This document shows positions 49,100 to 60,853 of a stretch of 64,000 nt of DNA, piece by piece. The first letter of the stretch is position 1, and every line of letters starts with the position of its first letter. The DNA lies in NCBI RefSeq assembly GCF_900638555.1, contig NZ_LR134525.1, positions 682,001 to 746,000 on the forward strand, written 5' to 3'. The notes below the pieces were generated by a model. It saw only the letters and a program-made list of their open reading frames with translations, was not told where the DNA came from and ran no database searches. A program made the position numbers and the translations under genes. Origin of the DNA: Neisseria meningitidis. GTDB lineage: Bacteria; Pseudomonadota; Gammaproteobacteria; Burkholderiales; Neisseriaceae.

Positions 49100-49116
49100 T
49101 TTTTGATTGGTCGGAA

Positions 49117-49407
49117 ATGGCGCGCATTGGTACGAATAAGGGTTTTTTTGAGCTCTTGGAGGGCGAGACCCTGTTGGAAGGCTTGGAACGGACGGGGCAT
49201 ATGGTGGAATATCAGTGCCGAAGCGGATATTGCGGATCGTGCCGAGTGAAGATTTTGGAGGGAAGCGTTACTTATCGGGAGCCGCCTTTGGCTTTTTTGG
49301 GGCGGGACGAGATACTGCCGTGCTGCTGTTGCGTCGAGGGGGATGTCAGGCTGGATTGCGGTTTGTCGGGGGAGGATGAGGGGCTGTCTGACAGTTTGTT
49401 GAAATAA
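49117..49407 (+). CDS. YfaE-like [2Fe-2S] ferredoxin
   Basis: A 96-residue plant-type ferredoxin with cysteines at 34, 39 and 42 (CRSGYCGSC) and the fourth among residues 69-72 (PCCCC). The sequence and the position after nrdA-nrdB match E. coli YfaE, which reduces iron to maintain the diferric cofactor of NrdB; that role is inferred here. It starts 17 bp after a Correia element, leaving almost no native upstream sequence, and no strong ribosome site is seen (GGTCGGAA). Confidence 0.85.
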   Translation: MARIGTNKGFFELLEGETLLEGLERTGHMVEYQCRSGYCGSCRVKILEGSVTYREPPLAFLGRDEILPCCCCVEGDVRLDCGLSGEDEGLSDSLLK

Positions 49408-49440
49408 AAGCCGTCCGAACATTGGTTCGGACGGCTTTTT
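49406..49440. terminator. Bidirectional terminator from variant uptake sequences
   Basis: AAAAGCCGTCCGAAC pairs with GTTCGGACGGCTTTTT around a 5-base loop, between convergent ferredoxin and ftsB genes. The stem uses the variant GCCGTCCGAA. Confidence 0.82.
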
Positions 49441-49447
49441 GACGGTA

Positions 49448-49726
49448 TTACCGGTTATGCCTGATGAGTCGGTAAAAGGTTTCACCGTCTTGGATATAAC
49501 CCAGTTCTACCCGGGCGATTTCCGAAATGGCTTCTTGACCGTTTTCCAAATCATAGACTTCGGCGGCAAGGGAATGATTGCGTAGGGCGAGTGTCTGGTT
49601 TTTTTCTTCTTGAACGGCAATCTGTTCTCTCAGACTGCTGTTGCGTCCGATGCTGCCTTTGCCGAACCAGAGGCTGTATTGGCAACAGACAAGTGCGAAG
49701 GATAAAACGACAGTTACCCACTTCAT
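49448..49726 (-). CDS. ftsB: Cell division protein FtsB
   Basis: FtsB is a bitopic divisome protein that forms a coiled coil with FtsL and binds FtsQ. The 92-residue protein has one N-terminal membrane segment (about residues 4-20), a coiled coil (LREQIAVQEEKNQTLALRN, about 33-51) and the conserved DLENGQEAISEIARVELGYI end. It is 13 bases downstream of eno, the order also seen in E. coli (eno-ftsB). Confidence 0.93.
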   Translation of the reverse strand: MKWVTVVLSFALVCCQYSLWFGKGSIGRNSSLREQIAVQEEKNQTLALRNHSLAAEVYDLENGQEAISEIARVELGYIQDGETFYRLIRHNR

Positions 49727-49739
49727 ACCTTAACCTTTT

Positions 49740-51514
<1,775 letters not shown>

Positions 51515-51528
51515 AAGGCGAAACCGTG

Positions 51529-52386
<858 letters not shown>

Positions 52387-52392
52387 TCAGGG

Positions 52393-52776
52393 TTACAGCA
52401 CGGTGTGCGGCGGCTCATAGGAGATGATGTCGCGGATTTTGTTGTTTCCGTCTACCAAGACGACTTTGGGTTCGTGTGCGGCGATTTCGGGTTCGGAGAG
52501 TTGGACGTAAGACATGATGATGACGATATCGCCTTTCTGCACCAGCCTTGCCGCAGCACCGTTCAGACAAATCACGCCGCTGCCGCGTTTCCCTGCAATG
52601 GTATAGGTTTCAAAACGTTCGCCGTTGTTGTTGTTGACGATGGCGACTTTTTCGTTGGGGTAGATGCCTGCCGCGTCCAACAGGTCTTGATCGACGGTAA
52701 TGCTGCCGACATAGTTTAAATCGGCTTCGGTTACGGTGGCGCGGTGGATTTTTCCGCCAAGCATAGTACGGAACAT
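52393..52776 (-). CDS. panD: Aspartate 1-decarboxylase
   Basis: PanD makes beta-alanine for pantothenate. The 127-residue proenzyme self-cleaves between G24 and S25 (NYVGSITVD) to form its pyruvoyl group. Other conserved parts are [19 protein letters not shown] and the ending [11 protein letters not shown]. The start [13 protein letters not shown] is standard; the 45-codon upstream extension is rejected. Confidence 0.97.
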   Translation of the reverse strand: MFRTMLGGKIHRATVTEADLNYVGSITVDQDLLDAAGIYPNEKVAIVNNNNGERFETYTIAGKRGSGVICLNGAAARLVQKGDIVIIMSYVQLSEPEIAAHEPKVVLVDGNNKIRDIISYEPPHTVL

Positions 52777-52924
52777 GTATTTCCTTTTGGTTTGTGTGCG
52801 GTTTGACGGGCGCGATGCCGTCTGGAAATCTGAATGCCGTATTATAGTGGAGTTTCCTTCAAATTCATAATGGCGGCTTTCGGACAAGGAAAACGGTGTT
52901 TCAGACGGCATTGCGGTGTCGGCT

Positions 52925-55900
52925 TTATTTGGGCAGGCATCTGTTTTGCAAGGTTTTTAAAACGTTTTTTACGGTGTTGATTCTGACCTCGATATTTTCC
53001 ATCTCTGCGGTAAACCGCAGCTTATCGGCGCCGGCAAGGCGGTATTTTTTGTCGTTCTGAATCAGCAGGATGATTTCGGTTGGATCAATATTGTTGTTTT
53101 TGCCAAAGGTTACCGTTACCGCTTCGCCGGCCGCATCAATGGCATTGATACCCAATTCTTTTGCCATAAGCCGTAAGTGGTGGCTTTCGATGAGGGTTTT
53201 GACGGGTTGTTCGGGCAGTCCGAAGCGGTCGACGAGTTCTTCGTGTATGGCGTTGATTTGTTGCACGGTTTCGCAGACGGCGAGGCGTTTGTAGAGGACG
53301 AGCCGTTCGTGGATGTCGGGGCAGTAGCTTTCGGGCAGTAGGGCGGGGCTGTGCAGTTTGATTTCGGTGGTGATGCCCAACGGTGCGTCAAGGTCGGGCT
53401 GGTGGCCTTTTTTGAGATCGCGCACGGCTTGTTTGAGCATTTCGGTGTAGAGCGTGAAGCCGACCTGTATCATTTCGCCGGATTGTCCTTCGCCGAGGAT
53501 TTCGCCTGCGCCGCGGATTTCCAAATCCTGCATGGCGAGGGTGAAACCTGCGCCGAGTTCGTCTGCCGCCGCGATGGCGTCGAGACGTTTTTCTGCGTCT
53601 TTGGTGATGTATTCGGGCGTGAGCAGGTAGGCGTAGGCTTGGTGGTGGCTGCGGCCGACGCGCCCGCGAAGCTGGTGCAGCTGCGCCAATCCGAATTTGT
53701 CGGCACGGTTGATGATGATGGTGTTGGCGTTGGGAATGTCGATACCGGTTTCGATGATGGTGGAACAGAGCAACACGTTAAATCGTTGCTGCAAAAAGTC
53801 GCGCATGACTTGTTCCAGCTCGCGCTCGCGCAGTTGTCCGTGCGCCACGCCGATGCGGGCTTCGGGCAGCAGGGTTTCCAGCCGCTCACGCATGTTTTCG
53901 ATGGTATCCACTTCATTGTGCAGGAAAAATACTTGCCCGCCGCGTTTGAGTTCGCGCAATACGGCTTCGCGCACGCTGCCTTCGCTGAACGGTTTGACAA
54001 AGGTTTTGACGGCGAGGCGGCGGCTGGGCGCAGTGGTAATCAGCGAGAAGTCGCGCAGTCCTTCCAGCGCCATACTTAAAGTACGCGGAATCGGCGTAGC
54101 GGTCATGGTAAGGATGTCGACATTGGCGCGCAGGCGTTTGAGCTGCTCTTTCTGACGCACGCCGAAGCGGTGTTCTTCGTCGATAATCACTAAACCTACG
54201 TTTTTGAATTTTATGTCGTCCTGCACCAGTTTGTGCGTACCGATAACAATATCGACCGTGCCGTCCGCCATGCCTTCCAGCGCGGCTTTGGTGGCTTTGC
54301 TGTTGTTGAAACGCGAAAGGCTGGCGACTTTCACGGGGAAATCGGCGAAGCGGTCGGCAAAATTTTGCGCGTGCTGCTCGACCAGAAGCGTGGTCGGTGC
54401 GAGTACGGCAACTTGTTTGCCACCCATTACCGCCACAAACGCGGCGCGCAGGGCGACTTCGGTTTTGCCGAAACCGACATCGCCGCACACGAGGCGGTCC
54501 ATCGGCTTCGCCTGCGTCAAATCTTTAATCACGGCGGCGATGGCGGCTGCCTGGTCTTCGGTTTCTTCGTAGCCGAAGCCGTCGGCAAACGCCTGATAAT
54601 CCAACTCGTTGATTTCAAACTTGTGTCCCGATTGGGCGGCACGTCGGGCGTAAAGGTTAAGCAACTCGGCGGCGGTATCGCGCGCCTTTTCGGCGGCTTT
54701 GCGCTTCGCCTTGTTCCACGCGCCACTGCCGAGCTTGTGCAGGGCAATGTTTTCATGCGCCTGACCGGAGTAGCGGCTGATTAAATGCAGTTGCGAAACA
54801 GGCACATAAAGCTGCGCTTCTCCTGCGTATTCGAGCAACATCATTTCGTTGGTTTCGCCGCCCAAATCTATCGTTACCAAGCCCATATACCGCCCGATGC
54901 CGTGTTCTTCGTGCACGACGGGATCGCCGATATTGATTTCGGCAAGGTCGCGCAACAGACCGTCTGAAACGGCGGCGTGTTTCTTGCGGCGGTTGTGGAC
55001 GCGCGAACGGGCGACGTATTGGTAGAGGTCGGATTCGGTAATGACGGCGATGGCACTTTGGTCGGCAACTGCTTTTCCCTCTCCCCAACCCTCCCCCACG
55101 GGGGAGGGGGCAGGTTGCTGTCGGATTTGCCCGTGCAGACTATTTTCGATGGGGTACAGGCTGCTTTTGGTTTTCAGGTCGTCTGAAACGGCGGCTGCAC
55201 TTTGTTCCCTCTCCTGTGGGAGAGGGCTAGGGAGAGGGTTTGTTGCGGATGCGGGAAATTCGGTTTGAGCGGCAACTGTTTTGCTCTCTCCCCAATCTTC
55301 CCCCACGGGGGAGGGGGTAGGTTGCTGTCGGATTTGTCCGTGCAGATTATTTGCGATGGAATACAGGCTGCTTTCGGTTTTCAGGCCGTCTGAAACGGCG
55401 GCGGCACTTTGTTCCCTCTCCTGTGGGAGAGGGCTAGGGAGAGGGCTTATTGCGGCTGCGGAAAATTCAGTTTGAGCGGAAACTGCTTTGCTTTCTCCTC
55501 GACTTTCTCTCTCAGGGGAAGGGGCAGGTTGCTGTCGGATTTGCCCGTGCAGATTACTTGTACCGAGGGGCAGGCTGCTTTCGGTTGAAACGGCGGCTGC
55601 TTTCAGACTGTCTGAAACGACGGCTGCACTTTGTTCCCTCTCCTGTGGGAGAGGGCTAGGGAGAGGGTTTGTTGCGGCTGCGGAAAATTCGGTTTGGTCG
55701 GTAACCGCATCGCCTTCTCCTTCGGAGGCGGAAGTAGTTTGCTGTTGGTTCGGCGATTGCAGTCCGCCCAGTTTGAACCCGTATGCCAACGGCGCAACTG
55801 TAATCATCAGCGGCTCATGCGCCGACAAGAAGCCCTGCCAGTCGGACACAGGTTTGGCTTTCAAACCGTTTTGCTGCAAGAAACCGAGCATGGTTTCGCG

Positions 55901-57037
55901 CCGTCCCAAACTTTCGGCGCACAGCAAAATCCGCCCGTCAAAGGCCGTCTGAAAATCCTTCAATGCCTGCAAAGGCTCGTCGGATTGTCGGTTGACGGCA
56001 AGGTCGGGCAGGGTGTGTTCCTTGCCGGAAACATCGGGCAGTACCTGTCCGTAGTTTTTCAGACGGCCTGCGAATACATCGGCAGAGAGATACAAATGCT
56101 GTGGAAGCAAAGGCGGATAGGTTTCGTCGCCCTGCGCCATGGCGTAACGCGATTTGACGTCGCTCCAAAAGCGGTTTGCCTCGGCATGAACATCGCCCAA
56201 AGAGACAAAGAGCGCATCTTCGCCGATATAGTCAAACAGCGTTTCCAGCTCGTTTTCAAAAAACAGTGGCAGATAATATTCTACGCCTGCACCGAAATGG
56301 CCGTTGCTGACGGCTTTGTATACAGCCGCATCGTTCGGATTACCGTCGACTTCTTCTCGGAAGCGGCTGCGGAAAATCTTTTGCGCCTCGCTGTCGGTGG
56401 GGAACTCGTGTGCCGGCAGCAGGCGGATTTCGGAAACGGGGGAAATGGTGCGTTGCGTTTCGGTGTCAAAGGTTTTAATGCTGTCGATTTCATCGTCGAA
56501 CAAATCGATGCGGTACGGCATTTCGCTGCCCATCGGGAACAAATCGACAATACCGCCGCGCACAGCGAACTCGCCTGCCGCGACAACGTGGGAAACATGG
56601 TTATAACCTGCATCCACCAAATCGCTTTTCAGACGGCCTATATCCAAAGTCTGCCCTGTTTTCAGCCAAAACGTGCGCCCTGCCAGAAACGGCACAGGCG
56701 GCAGCTTCTGCATCGCCGTGGCAACCGGCACGAACAACACATCCGCCGCGCCGCTTTTAATCTGCCACAACGCCGACAGCCGCTCCGACACCAAGTCCTG
56801 ATGCGGCGAAAAACGTTCGTAAGGCAGCGTTTCCCAGTCCGGCAGAAACACCGCCGTATCGTGCGGACGGAAAAACCGCCATGCCGTCTGAAGGCGCAAC
56901 GCCTGTTCCGCATCTTGAGTCAAGACAACCTTGAGCTGCTTATGCGGCAGATAACGCGCCAAAGCTAAGGGTAGCGAGCCTTGCGAAAGATTGAGCCAAC
57001 GGGATTTTTCACGGGGTTTGGGGATGGGGTAGGTCAT
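52925..57037 (-). CDS. mfd: Transcription-repair coupling factor Mfd, with repeat insertion
   Basis: Mfd removes RNA polymerase stalled at lesions and recruits UvrA. The 1370-residue protein is about 220 residues longer than E. coli Mfd. Order: UvrB-like N-terminal region (about residues 1-430), a repetitive insertion (about 445-658), the RNA-polymerase-interacting domain ([13 protein letters not shown], about 710), Walker [12 protein letters not shown] (about 853), [18 protein letters not shown], and the C-terminal domain. The insertion falls exactly between the parts equivalent to AEHGFV and LICESDL of E. coli. The frame is open throughout. Confidence 0.96.
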   Translation of the reverse strand: MTYPIPKPREKSRWLNLSQGSLPLALARYLPHKQLKVVLTQDAEQALRLQTAWRFFRPHDTAVFLPDWETLPYERFSPHQDLVSERLSALWQIKSGAADVLFVPVATAMQKLPPVPFLAGRTFWLKTGQTLDIGRLKSDLVDAGYNHVSHVVAAGEFAVRGGIVDLFPMGSEMPYRIDLFDDEIDSIKTFDTETQRTISPVSEIRLLPAHEFPTDSEAQKIFRSRFREEVDGNPNDAAVYKAVSNGHFGAGVEYYLPLFFENELETLFDYIGEDALFVSLGDVHAEANRFWSDVKSRYAMAQGDETYPPLLPQHLYLSADVFAGRLKNYGQVLPDVSGKEHTLPDLAVNRQSDEPLQALKDFQTAFDGRILLCAESLGRRETMLGFLQQNGLKAKPVSDWQGFLSAHEPLMITVAPLAYGFKLGGLQSPNQQQTTSASEGEGDAVTDQTEFSAAATNPLPSPLPQEREQSAAVVSDSLKAAAVSTESSLPLGTSNLHGQIRQQPAPSPERESRGESKAVSAQTEFSAAAISPLPSPLPQEREQSAAAVSDGLKTESSLYSIANNLHGQIRQQPTPSPVGEDWGESKTVAAQTEFPASATNPLPSPLPQEREQSAAAVSDDLKTKSSLYPIENSLHGQIRQQPAPSPVGEGWGEGKAVADQSAIAVITESDLYQYVARSRVHNRRKKHAAVSDGLLRDLAEINIGDPVVHEEHGIGRYMGLVTIDLGGETNEMMLLEYAGEAQLYVPVSQLHLISRYSGQAHENIALHKLGSGAWNKAKRKAAEKARDTAAELLNLYARRAAQSGHKFEINELDYQAFADGFGYEETEDQAAAIAAVIKDLTQAKPMDRLVCGDVGFGKTEVALRAAFVAVMGGKQVAVLAPTTLLVEQHAQNFADRFADFPVKVASLSRFNNSKATKAALEGMADGTVDIVIGTHKLVQDDIKFKNVGLVIIDEEHRFGVRQKEQLKRLRANVDILTMTATPIPRTLSMALEGLRDFSLITTAPSRRLAVKTFVKPFSEGSVREAVLRELKRGGQVFFLHNEVDTIENMRERLETLLPEARIGVAHGQLRERELEQVMRDFLQQRFNVLLCSTIIETGIDIPNANTIIINRADKFGLAQLHQLRGRVGRSHHQAYAYLLTPEYITKDAEKRLDAIAAADELGAGFTLAMQDLEIRGAGEILGEGQSGEMIQVGFTLYTEMLKQAVRDLKKGHQPDLDAPLGITTEIKLHSPALLPESYCPDIHERLVLYKRLAVCETVQQINAIHEELVDRFGLPEQPVKTLIESHHLRLMAKELGINAIDAAGEAVTVTFGKNNNIDPTEIILLIQNDKKYRLAGADKLRFTAEMENIEVRINTVKNVLKTLQNRCLPK
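55064..55707 (-). repeat. Three in-frame tandem repeats with palindromes inside mfd
   Basis: Three units of 207, 207 and about 221 bp encode 69-, 69- and 74-residue repeats, each with [19 protein letters not shown], SDxLKTESSL and [10 protein letters not shown]. Each DNA unit holds two palindromes: CCCTCTCC(T)GTGGGAGAGGG-like and CTCCCCCACGGGGGAGG-like. Every unit length is divisible by 3 or compensated, so the mfd frame is kept. The encoded segments are proline-, glutamine- and serine-rich and probably disordered. Confidence 0.92.
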
Positions 57038-57146
57038 AGTGCGGCAATCGGCGGACAGTGATGCAAACGGTCATTTTAGCACGGGAGGGGGCGCGATGCC
57101 GTCTGAAAGGTCGGCGGATTGTTGCCCGGCGCACTTTGTGGTAAAG

Positions 57147-57170
57147 TTTAGAAAATCAACTCTAAACTGT
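57147..57170. promoter_or_regulatory. Inverted repeat upstream of the acyl-CoA dehydrogenase-like gene
   Basis: AGTTTAGA and TCTAAACT are perfect 8-bp arms with an 8-base spacer. The site lies 52 bp before the chosen start and looks like a dimeric repressor or activator site. The TTTAGA/TCTAAA core is shared with the adhC operator but the spacer is 2 bases longer. Confidence 0.5.
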
Positions 57171-57221
57171 GGCAGGCGGTTTGACCGGCCGCCGATTAAT
57201 GGGAACCGACAGAGGAAGCCG

Positions 57222-58649
57222 ATGATACACACCGAACCGAGCGCGCAGCCGTCAACTATGGACACGGCTGCTTTTTTAAAGCACATCGAATCCGCATTCC
57301 GCCGCATTTTTGCAGACGGTATCGACCTGGTGCGATACCTGCCCGAAGACAAATGGCTTGCCTTGAAGCAGGCGGGTTTGCTGTTGCCCTTCCTCGACAA
57401 AAAATACGGCGGGCGCAAGGGCAGCCAGTTTGAAATTCAGGAAGTCTTGCGGATTGCGGGGCATTACGGCGTGCCCGTTACGCTGCGTACCGGCATCGAA
57501 GGCGCGCTGGTGTTGCAGCCACTGCAAGAGTTCGGCGATGAAGCGCAAATCGCACAGGGTTTGGACATGGTTTTCAAAGGCGAGGGCGGCGGTTTAGGCG
57601 TTACCGAACCCGAAACCTCCGGCGCGGCGATTGCCCGAGAAATGCAGTCTTACTACGAATATACCGACGGACAAACCATTTACGTCAACGCCGCGAAATA
57701 CTGGCAGGGCAACTCGCAAAGCGACTTCCTCCTCGTTGCCGCCAAAGAGCGCAAAAACGGCAAACTCGCCAAAGTCATCGACCTGCTGCTCGTCCCCAAA
57801 ACATACATCCGCTGCGAAACCCTCGCATCCGAAGGCTTGCGCGCCGTCCGTTACGCCGTCAACCGCATCGATGCCGAAATGCCTGCAACCGCCGTGATGA
57901 AACTCTCCCAGAGCGACGCTGCCGGTTTGCGCGCGTTCCAAAACATCTTTATCCGCAGCCGCCTGCAACTGATCGGCATGACGCACGGCATTATGGAATA
58001 CACCCTTGAAAACCTGGAACAATACGTCCGCAACGACATCAGATTCGTCGATTACGAACGCCGCGAAATCCGGCGCCGCCATCAGGTTTCCGAGATTCTT
58101 TACCGCTACGTCTGCCATTCCGTTTCGCCCGTTGCACCCGTCGCCCATCAACTGATGGAGGCGAACATCGTCAAAACCCTCGCCACGGAATACACTTACG
58201 CCGCCGCGCAAATGTTGCAAAAACTCTTGGGCGCGAAGGGTTTTGAACGCGGACACACCGCCGGCAATATCGCTATCGACATCCGCCCCTTCACGATTTT
58301 TGAAGGCCCGAACGATATGCTTTATGCCGAAATTTACGACCAGTTTGTCCGCGCCACCGCCGAAGAAAAAGAAGCAGGCATGAAGTTGGACAAAAACCAA
58401 ACCCTGCTCGACCGCCTGCAAACCGATGCCCGCTTTGCCGCCGTCGCCCGCGACTACACTTTGCCCGAAGACATCCGCAGCTTCCTGCAGGAACACACCC
58501 TGACCGATGCCTGCGCCCTGCAAAAAGTCTTTATCGGCAAAATCATCGCCCGACTCTTTGTCTTCGTACAGGCGGAACACGAAGACACCGCAGCCTTCCT
58601 GCTGAACGACATCCGCAAAGACATATTGGACTGCCGATATTGCGGATAG
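57222..58649 (+). CDS. Acyl-CoA dehydrogenase family protein
   Basis: A 475-residue flavoprotein-like protein. N-terminal helices are followed by GGLGVTEPETSG (about residues 124-135), the segment that contacts flavin and substrate, and by AAQMLQKLLGAKGFERGH and TIFEGPNDML, which match the C-terminal helical domain of the family. AGAGGAAGCC precedes MIHTEPS and decides against the upstream extension. Substrate unknown. No other fatty-acid oxidation gene is nearby, which is odd for a beta-oxidation enzyme. Confidence 0.8.
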   Translation: MIHTEPSAQPSTMDTAAFLKHIESAFRRIFADGIDLVRYLPEDKWLALKQAGLLLPFLDKKYGGRKGSQFEIQEVLRIAGHYGVPVTLRTGIEGALVLQPLQEFGDEAQIAQGLDMVFKGEGGGLGVTEPETSGAAIAREMQSYYEYTDGQTIYVNAAKYWQGNSQSDFLLVAAKERKNGKLAKVIDLLLVPKTYIRCETLASEGLRAVRYAVNRIDAEMPATAVMKLSQSDAAGLRAFQNIFIRSRLQLIGMTHGIMEYTLENLEQYVRNDIRFVDYERREIRRRHQVSEILYRYVCHSVSPVAPVAHQLMEANIVKTLATEYTYAAAQMLQKLLGAKGFERGHTAGNIAIDIRPFTIFEGPNDMLYAEIYDQFVRATAEEKEAGMKLDKNQTLLDRLQTDARFAAVARDYTLPEDIRSFLQEHTLTDACALQKVFIGKIIARLFVFVQAEHEDTAAFLLNDIRKDILDCRYCG

Positions 58650-58671
58650 CGGGCAAATACGGCGGCAGGCA

Positions 58672-58707
58672 ATGCCGTCTGAAGGGGGAAGTGCCTTCAG
58701 ACGGCAT
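58672..58707 (+). terminator. Uptake-sequence terminator after the acyl-CoA dehydrogenase-like gene
   Basis: ATGCCGTCTGAAGG pairs with CCTTCAGACGGCAT and is followed by TTTCGG, 22 bases after the stop. Confidence 0.72.
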
Positions 58708-58850
58708 TTTCGGCGGCGGCATACGGATTTCGGGCGGTGCAAGAGGCAACGTGCGGCATTCCGCAAAGCCGCCGATTGCGGCGGATGCCGCATTTCGCGC
58801 CGCGCCCTTGTGCCGCTTTCCCACTTACCCTATTTGTTCGGAACATATTT

Positions 58851-59960
58851 ATGAAAAACAGAAAAATACTGCCGCTGGCAATTTGTTTGGCGGCTTTGTC
58901 TGCCTGTACGGCGATGGAGGCACGCCCGCCCCGGGCAAATGAAGCCCAAGCCCCCCGCGCGGATGAAATGAAAAAAGAAAGCCGCCCCGCGTTTGACGCG
59001 GCAGCCGTATTTGACGCGGCAGCCGTACCGGTATCCGACAGCGGGTTTGCCGCCAATGCAAATGTCCGCCGTTTTGTGGACGATGAAGTCGGGAAAGGGG
59101 ATTTTTCCCGGGCGGAATGGCAGGATTTTTTTGACAAAGCGGCTTACAAGGCGGACATCGTCAAGATTATGCACCGCCCCTCCACATCGCGTCCGTGGTA
59201 TGTGTTCCGCACGGGAAATTCGGGCAAGGCGAAATTTCGCGGCGCGCGCCGGTTTTATGCGGAAAACCGCGCGCTTATCGATGATGTGGCGCAAAAATAC
59301 GGCGTGCCTGCCGAACTTATCGTGGCGGTTATCGGGATTGAAACGAATTACGGCAAAAATACGGGCAGTTTCCGTGTGGCGGACGCATTGGCGACCTTAG
59401 GCTTTGATTACCCCCGCCGCGCCGGGTTTTTCCAAAAAGAATTGGTCGAGCTTTTAAAGCTGGCAAAAGAAGAAGGCGGCGATGTTTTCGCCTTTAAAGG
59501 CAGCTATGCGGGCGCAATGGGGATGCCGCAATTTATGCCTTCGAGCTACCGGAAATGGGCGGTGGATTATGACGGGGACGGACATCGGGACATATGGGGC
59601 AATGTTGGCGATGTCGCGGCATCGATTGCCAATTATATGAAGCAGCACGGTTGGCGCACGGGCGGGAAAATACTGGTGTCTGCAACATTGGCGCCGGGTG
59701 CGGATGTTCAGGCAATCATTGGCGAAAAAACCGCCCTGACGCGGACGGTGGCGGATTTGAAGGCGTACGGCATCATCCCCGGCGAAGAGCTTGCCGATGA
59801 TGAAAAGGCGGTTTTGTTCAAACTGGAAACCGCACCCGGCGTGTTTGAATATTATTTGGGCTTGAACAATTTTTATACGGTATGGCAGTACAATCACAGT
59901 CGGATGTATGTAACGGCGGTCAGGGACATTGCCAATTCGCTTGGCGGCCCGGGATTGTAA
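58851..59960 (+). CDS. mltB: Lytic murein transglycosylase, MltB type (lipoprotein)
   Basis: A 369-residue outer-membrane lipoprotein that cleaves peptidoglycan glycan strands. The signal peptide ends in the lipobox LSAC (Cys19). The catalytic glutamate is E164 in GIETNYGKNTG, followed by GAMGMPQFMPSSY and a calcium-loop-like DYDGDGHRDIW. A short linker contains FDAAAV twice (residues 48-59), from an 18-bp tandem duplication. The stop lies 12 bp before an IS1016 copy, so the native terminator may have been displaced. Confidence 0.92.
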   Translation: MKNRKILPLAICLAALSACTAMEARPPRANEAQAPRADEMKKESRPAFDAAAVFDAAAVPVSDSGFAANANVRRFVDDEVGKGDFSRAEWQDFFDKAAYKADIVKIMHRPSTSRPWYVFRTGNSGKAKFRGARRFYAENRALIDDVAQKYGVPAELIVAVIGIETNYGKNTGSFRVADALATLGFDYPRRAGFFQKELVELLKLAKEEGGDVFAFKGSYAGAMGMPQFMPSSYRKWAVDYDGDGHRDIWGNVGDVAASIANYMKQHGWRTGGKILVSATLAPGADVQAIIGEKTALTRTVADLKAYGIIPGEELADDEKAVLFKLETAPGVFEYYLGLNNFYTVWQYNHSRMYVTAVRDIANSLGGPGL

Positions 59961-59992
59961 TGTTTTTTAAAAGGGGCTGTACTAGATTAGCC

Positions 59993-60815
59993 CTAAATCC
60001 CACACCAATCCCGCAGGATTTTAAGCTGTTGAGACGGTGTGCCGAAGTTAAATCGAAATTCGCATTCTTTCAAGAACAGTGGGAAAGATTTGCAATCGAT
60101 TCCGTTGTATAGTGGATTAAATTTAAACCAGTACAGCGTTGCCTCGCCTTAGCTCAAAGAGAACGATTCTCTAAGGTGCTGAAGCACCAAGTAAATCGGT
60201 TCCGTACTATCTGTACTGTCTGCGGCTTCGTCGCCTTGTCCTGATTTTTGTTAATCCACTATATTTTCGCAAGACGCGTTTTGCCTGATTCCAAAAATTC
60301 TCAATGCCGTTAATGTGGTTCTGACGGTCTGCAAACTCCTTGGAATGGTTGATGCGGTAATGGATAAAACCGCTCACGTCCAACTTGTCGTAGCTGCTCA
60401 GACTATCGGTATAAACAATACTGTCCGGCATGATTTTCTTTTTGATGACAGGGAGTAACGTTTCAGACTTGGCATTATCCACCACAACGGTATAGACCCG
60501 TCCGTTGCGTTTCAGAATGCCGAAAACAACCACTTTTCCTGCTGCACCGCGACCACGTCTACCTTTATGCCGTCCGCCGAAATCGCTTTCGTCCGGCTCG
60601 ACAGAGCCCTCAAAAACCTCATCGGCAGCCAAGGCCAAATGATGGTTGATAACCGTGCGGATTTTACGGTAGAACAGTGCTGCCGAATTGGGATGGATAC
60701 CCAAAATATCGGCGGCAGAACGGGCGGTAACTTCCAGTACAAAAAACGGAGCAGTTCTTTCTGTACTTTTTTCTTTAATTTGCAGTGCGTTATCTTCATA
60801 TTTCGAGGGTAACAT
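59993..60815 (-). pseudogene. IS1016 transposase interrupted by a Correia element
   Basis: The coding sequence equals the full 222-residue transposase once the 154-bp insertion is removed. It keeps the GAA codon that is a stop in copy 1, so the C-terminal 22 residues are intact. As it stands, translation runs into the Correia element after RKY and adds a foreign tail ending RRSRRQYR, total 202 residues. The catalytic core is complete up to the break. Confidence 0.9.
60108..60263. repeat. Correia repeat element (long form, 156 bp) inside IS1016
   Basis: The ends TATAGTGG and CCACTATA are inserted at the TA of GTTGTATTTTC, which is uninterrupted in copy 1 at 3935-3945. The TA is present on both sides (60108-60109 and 60262-60263), showing target-site duplication of TA. 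Confidence 0.95.
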
Positions 60816-60853
60816 ATCTGCTAATCTAGTACAGCCCCTTGGATTCGGATTTC

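Larger units (their letters stand above)
59973..60838 (-). mobile_element. IS1016-type insertion sequence, copy 2, carrying a Correia element
   Basis: The same 18-bp terminal repeats as copy 1 enclose 866 bp, which is the 712 bp of copy 1 plus a 154-bp Correia insertion. The flanking 8-mers (TTTTAAAA left, TTGGATTC right) do not match, so no target duplication remains. The IS1655 element begins 15 bp beyond the right end. Confidence 0.92.

Noticed and set aside
55064..55707. Could the spaced palindromes in mfd be a CRISPR array?
   Set aside because: The period is 207 bp, the whole unit is repeated rather than short repeats with unique spacers, and the frame is coding throughout.
57594..58793. 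399-codon minus-strand frame opposite the acyl-CoA dehydrogenase-like gene
   Set aside because: Shadow frame; the plus-strand product carries family motifs.
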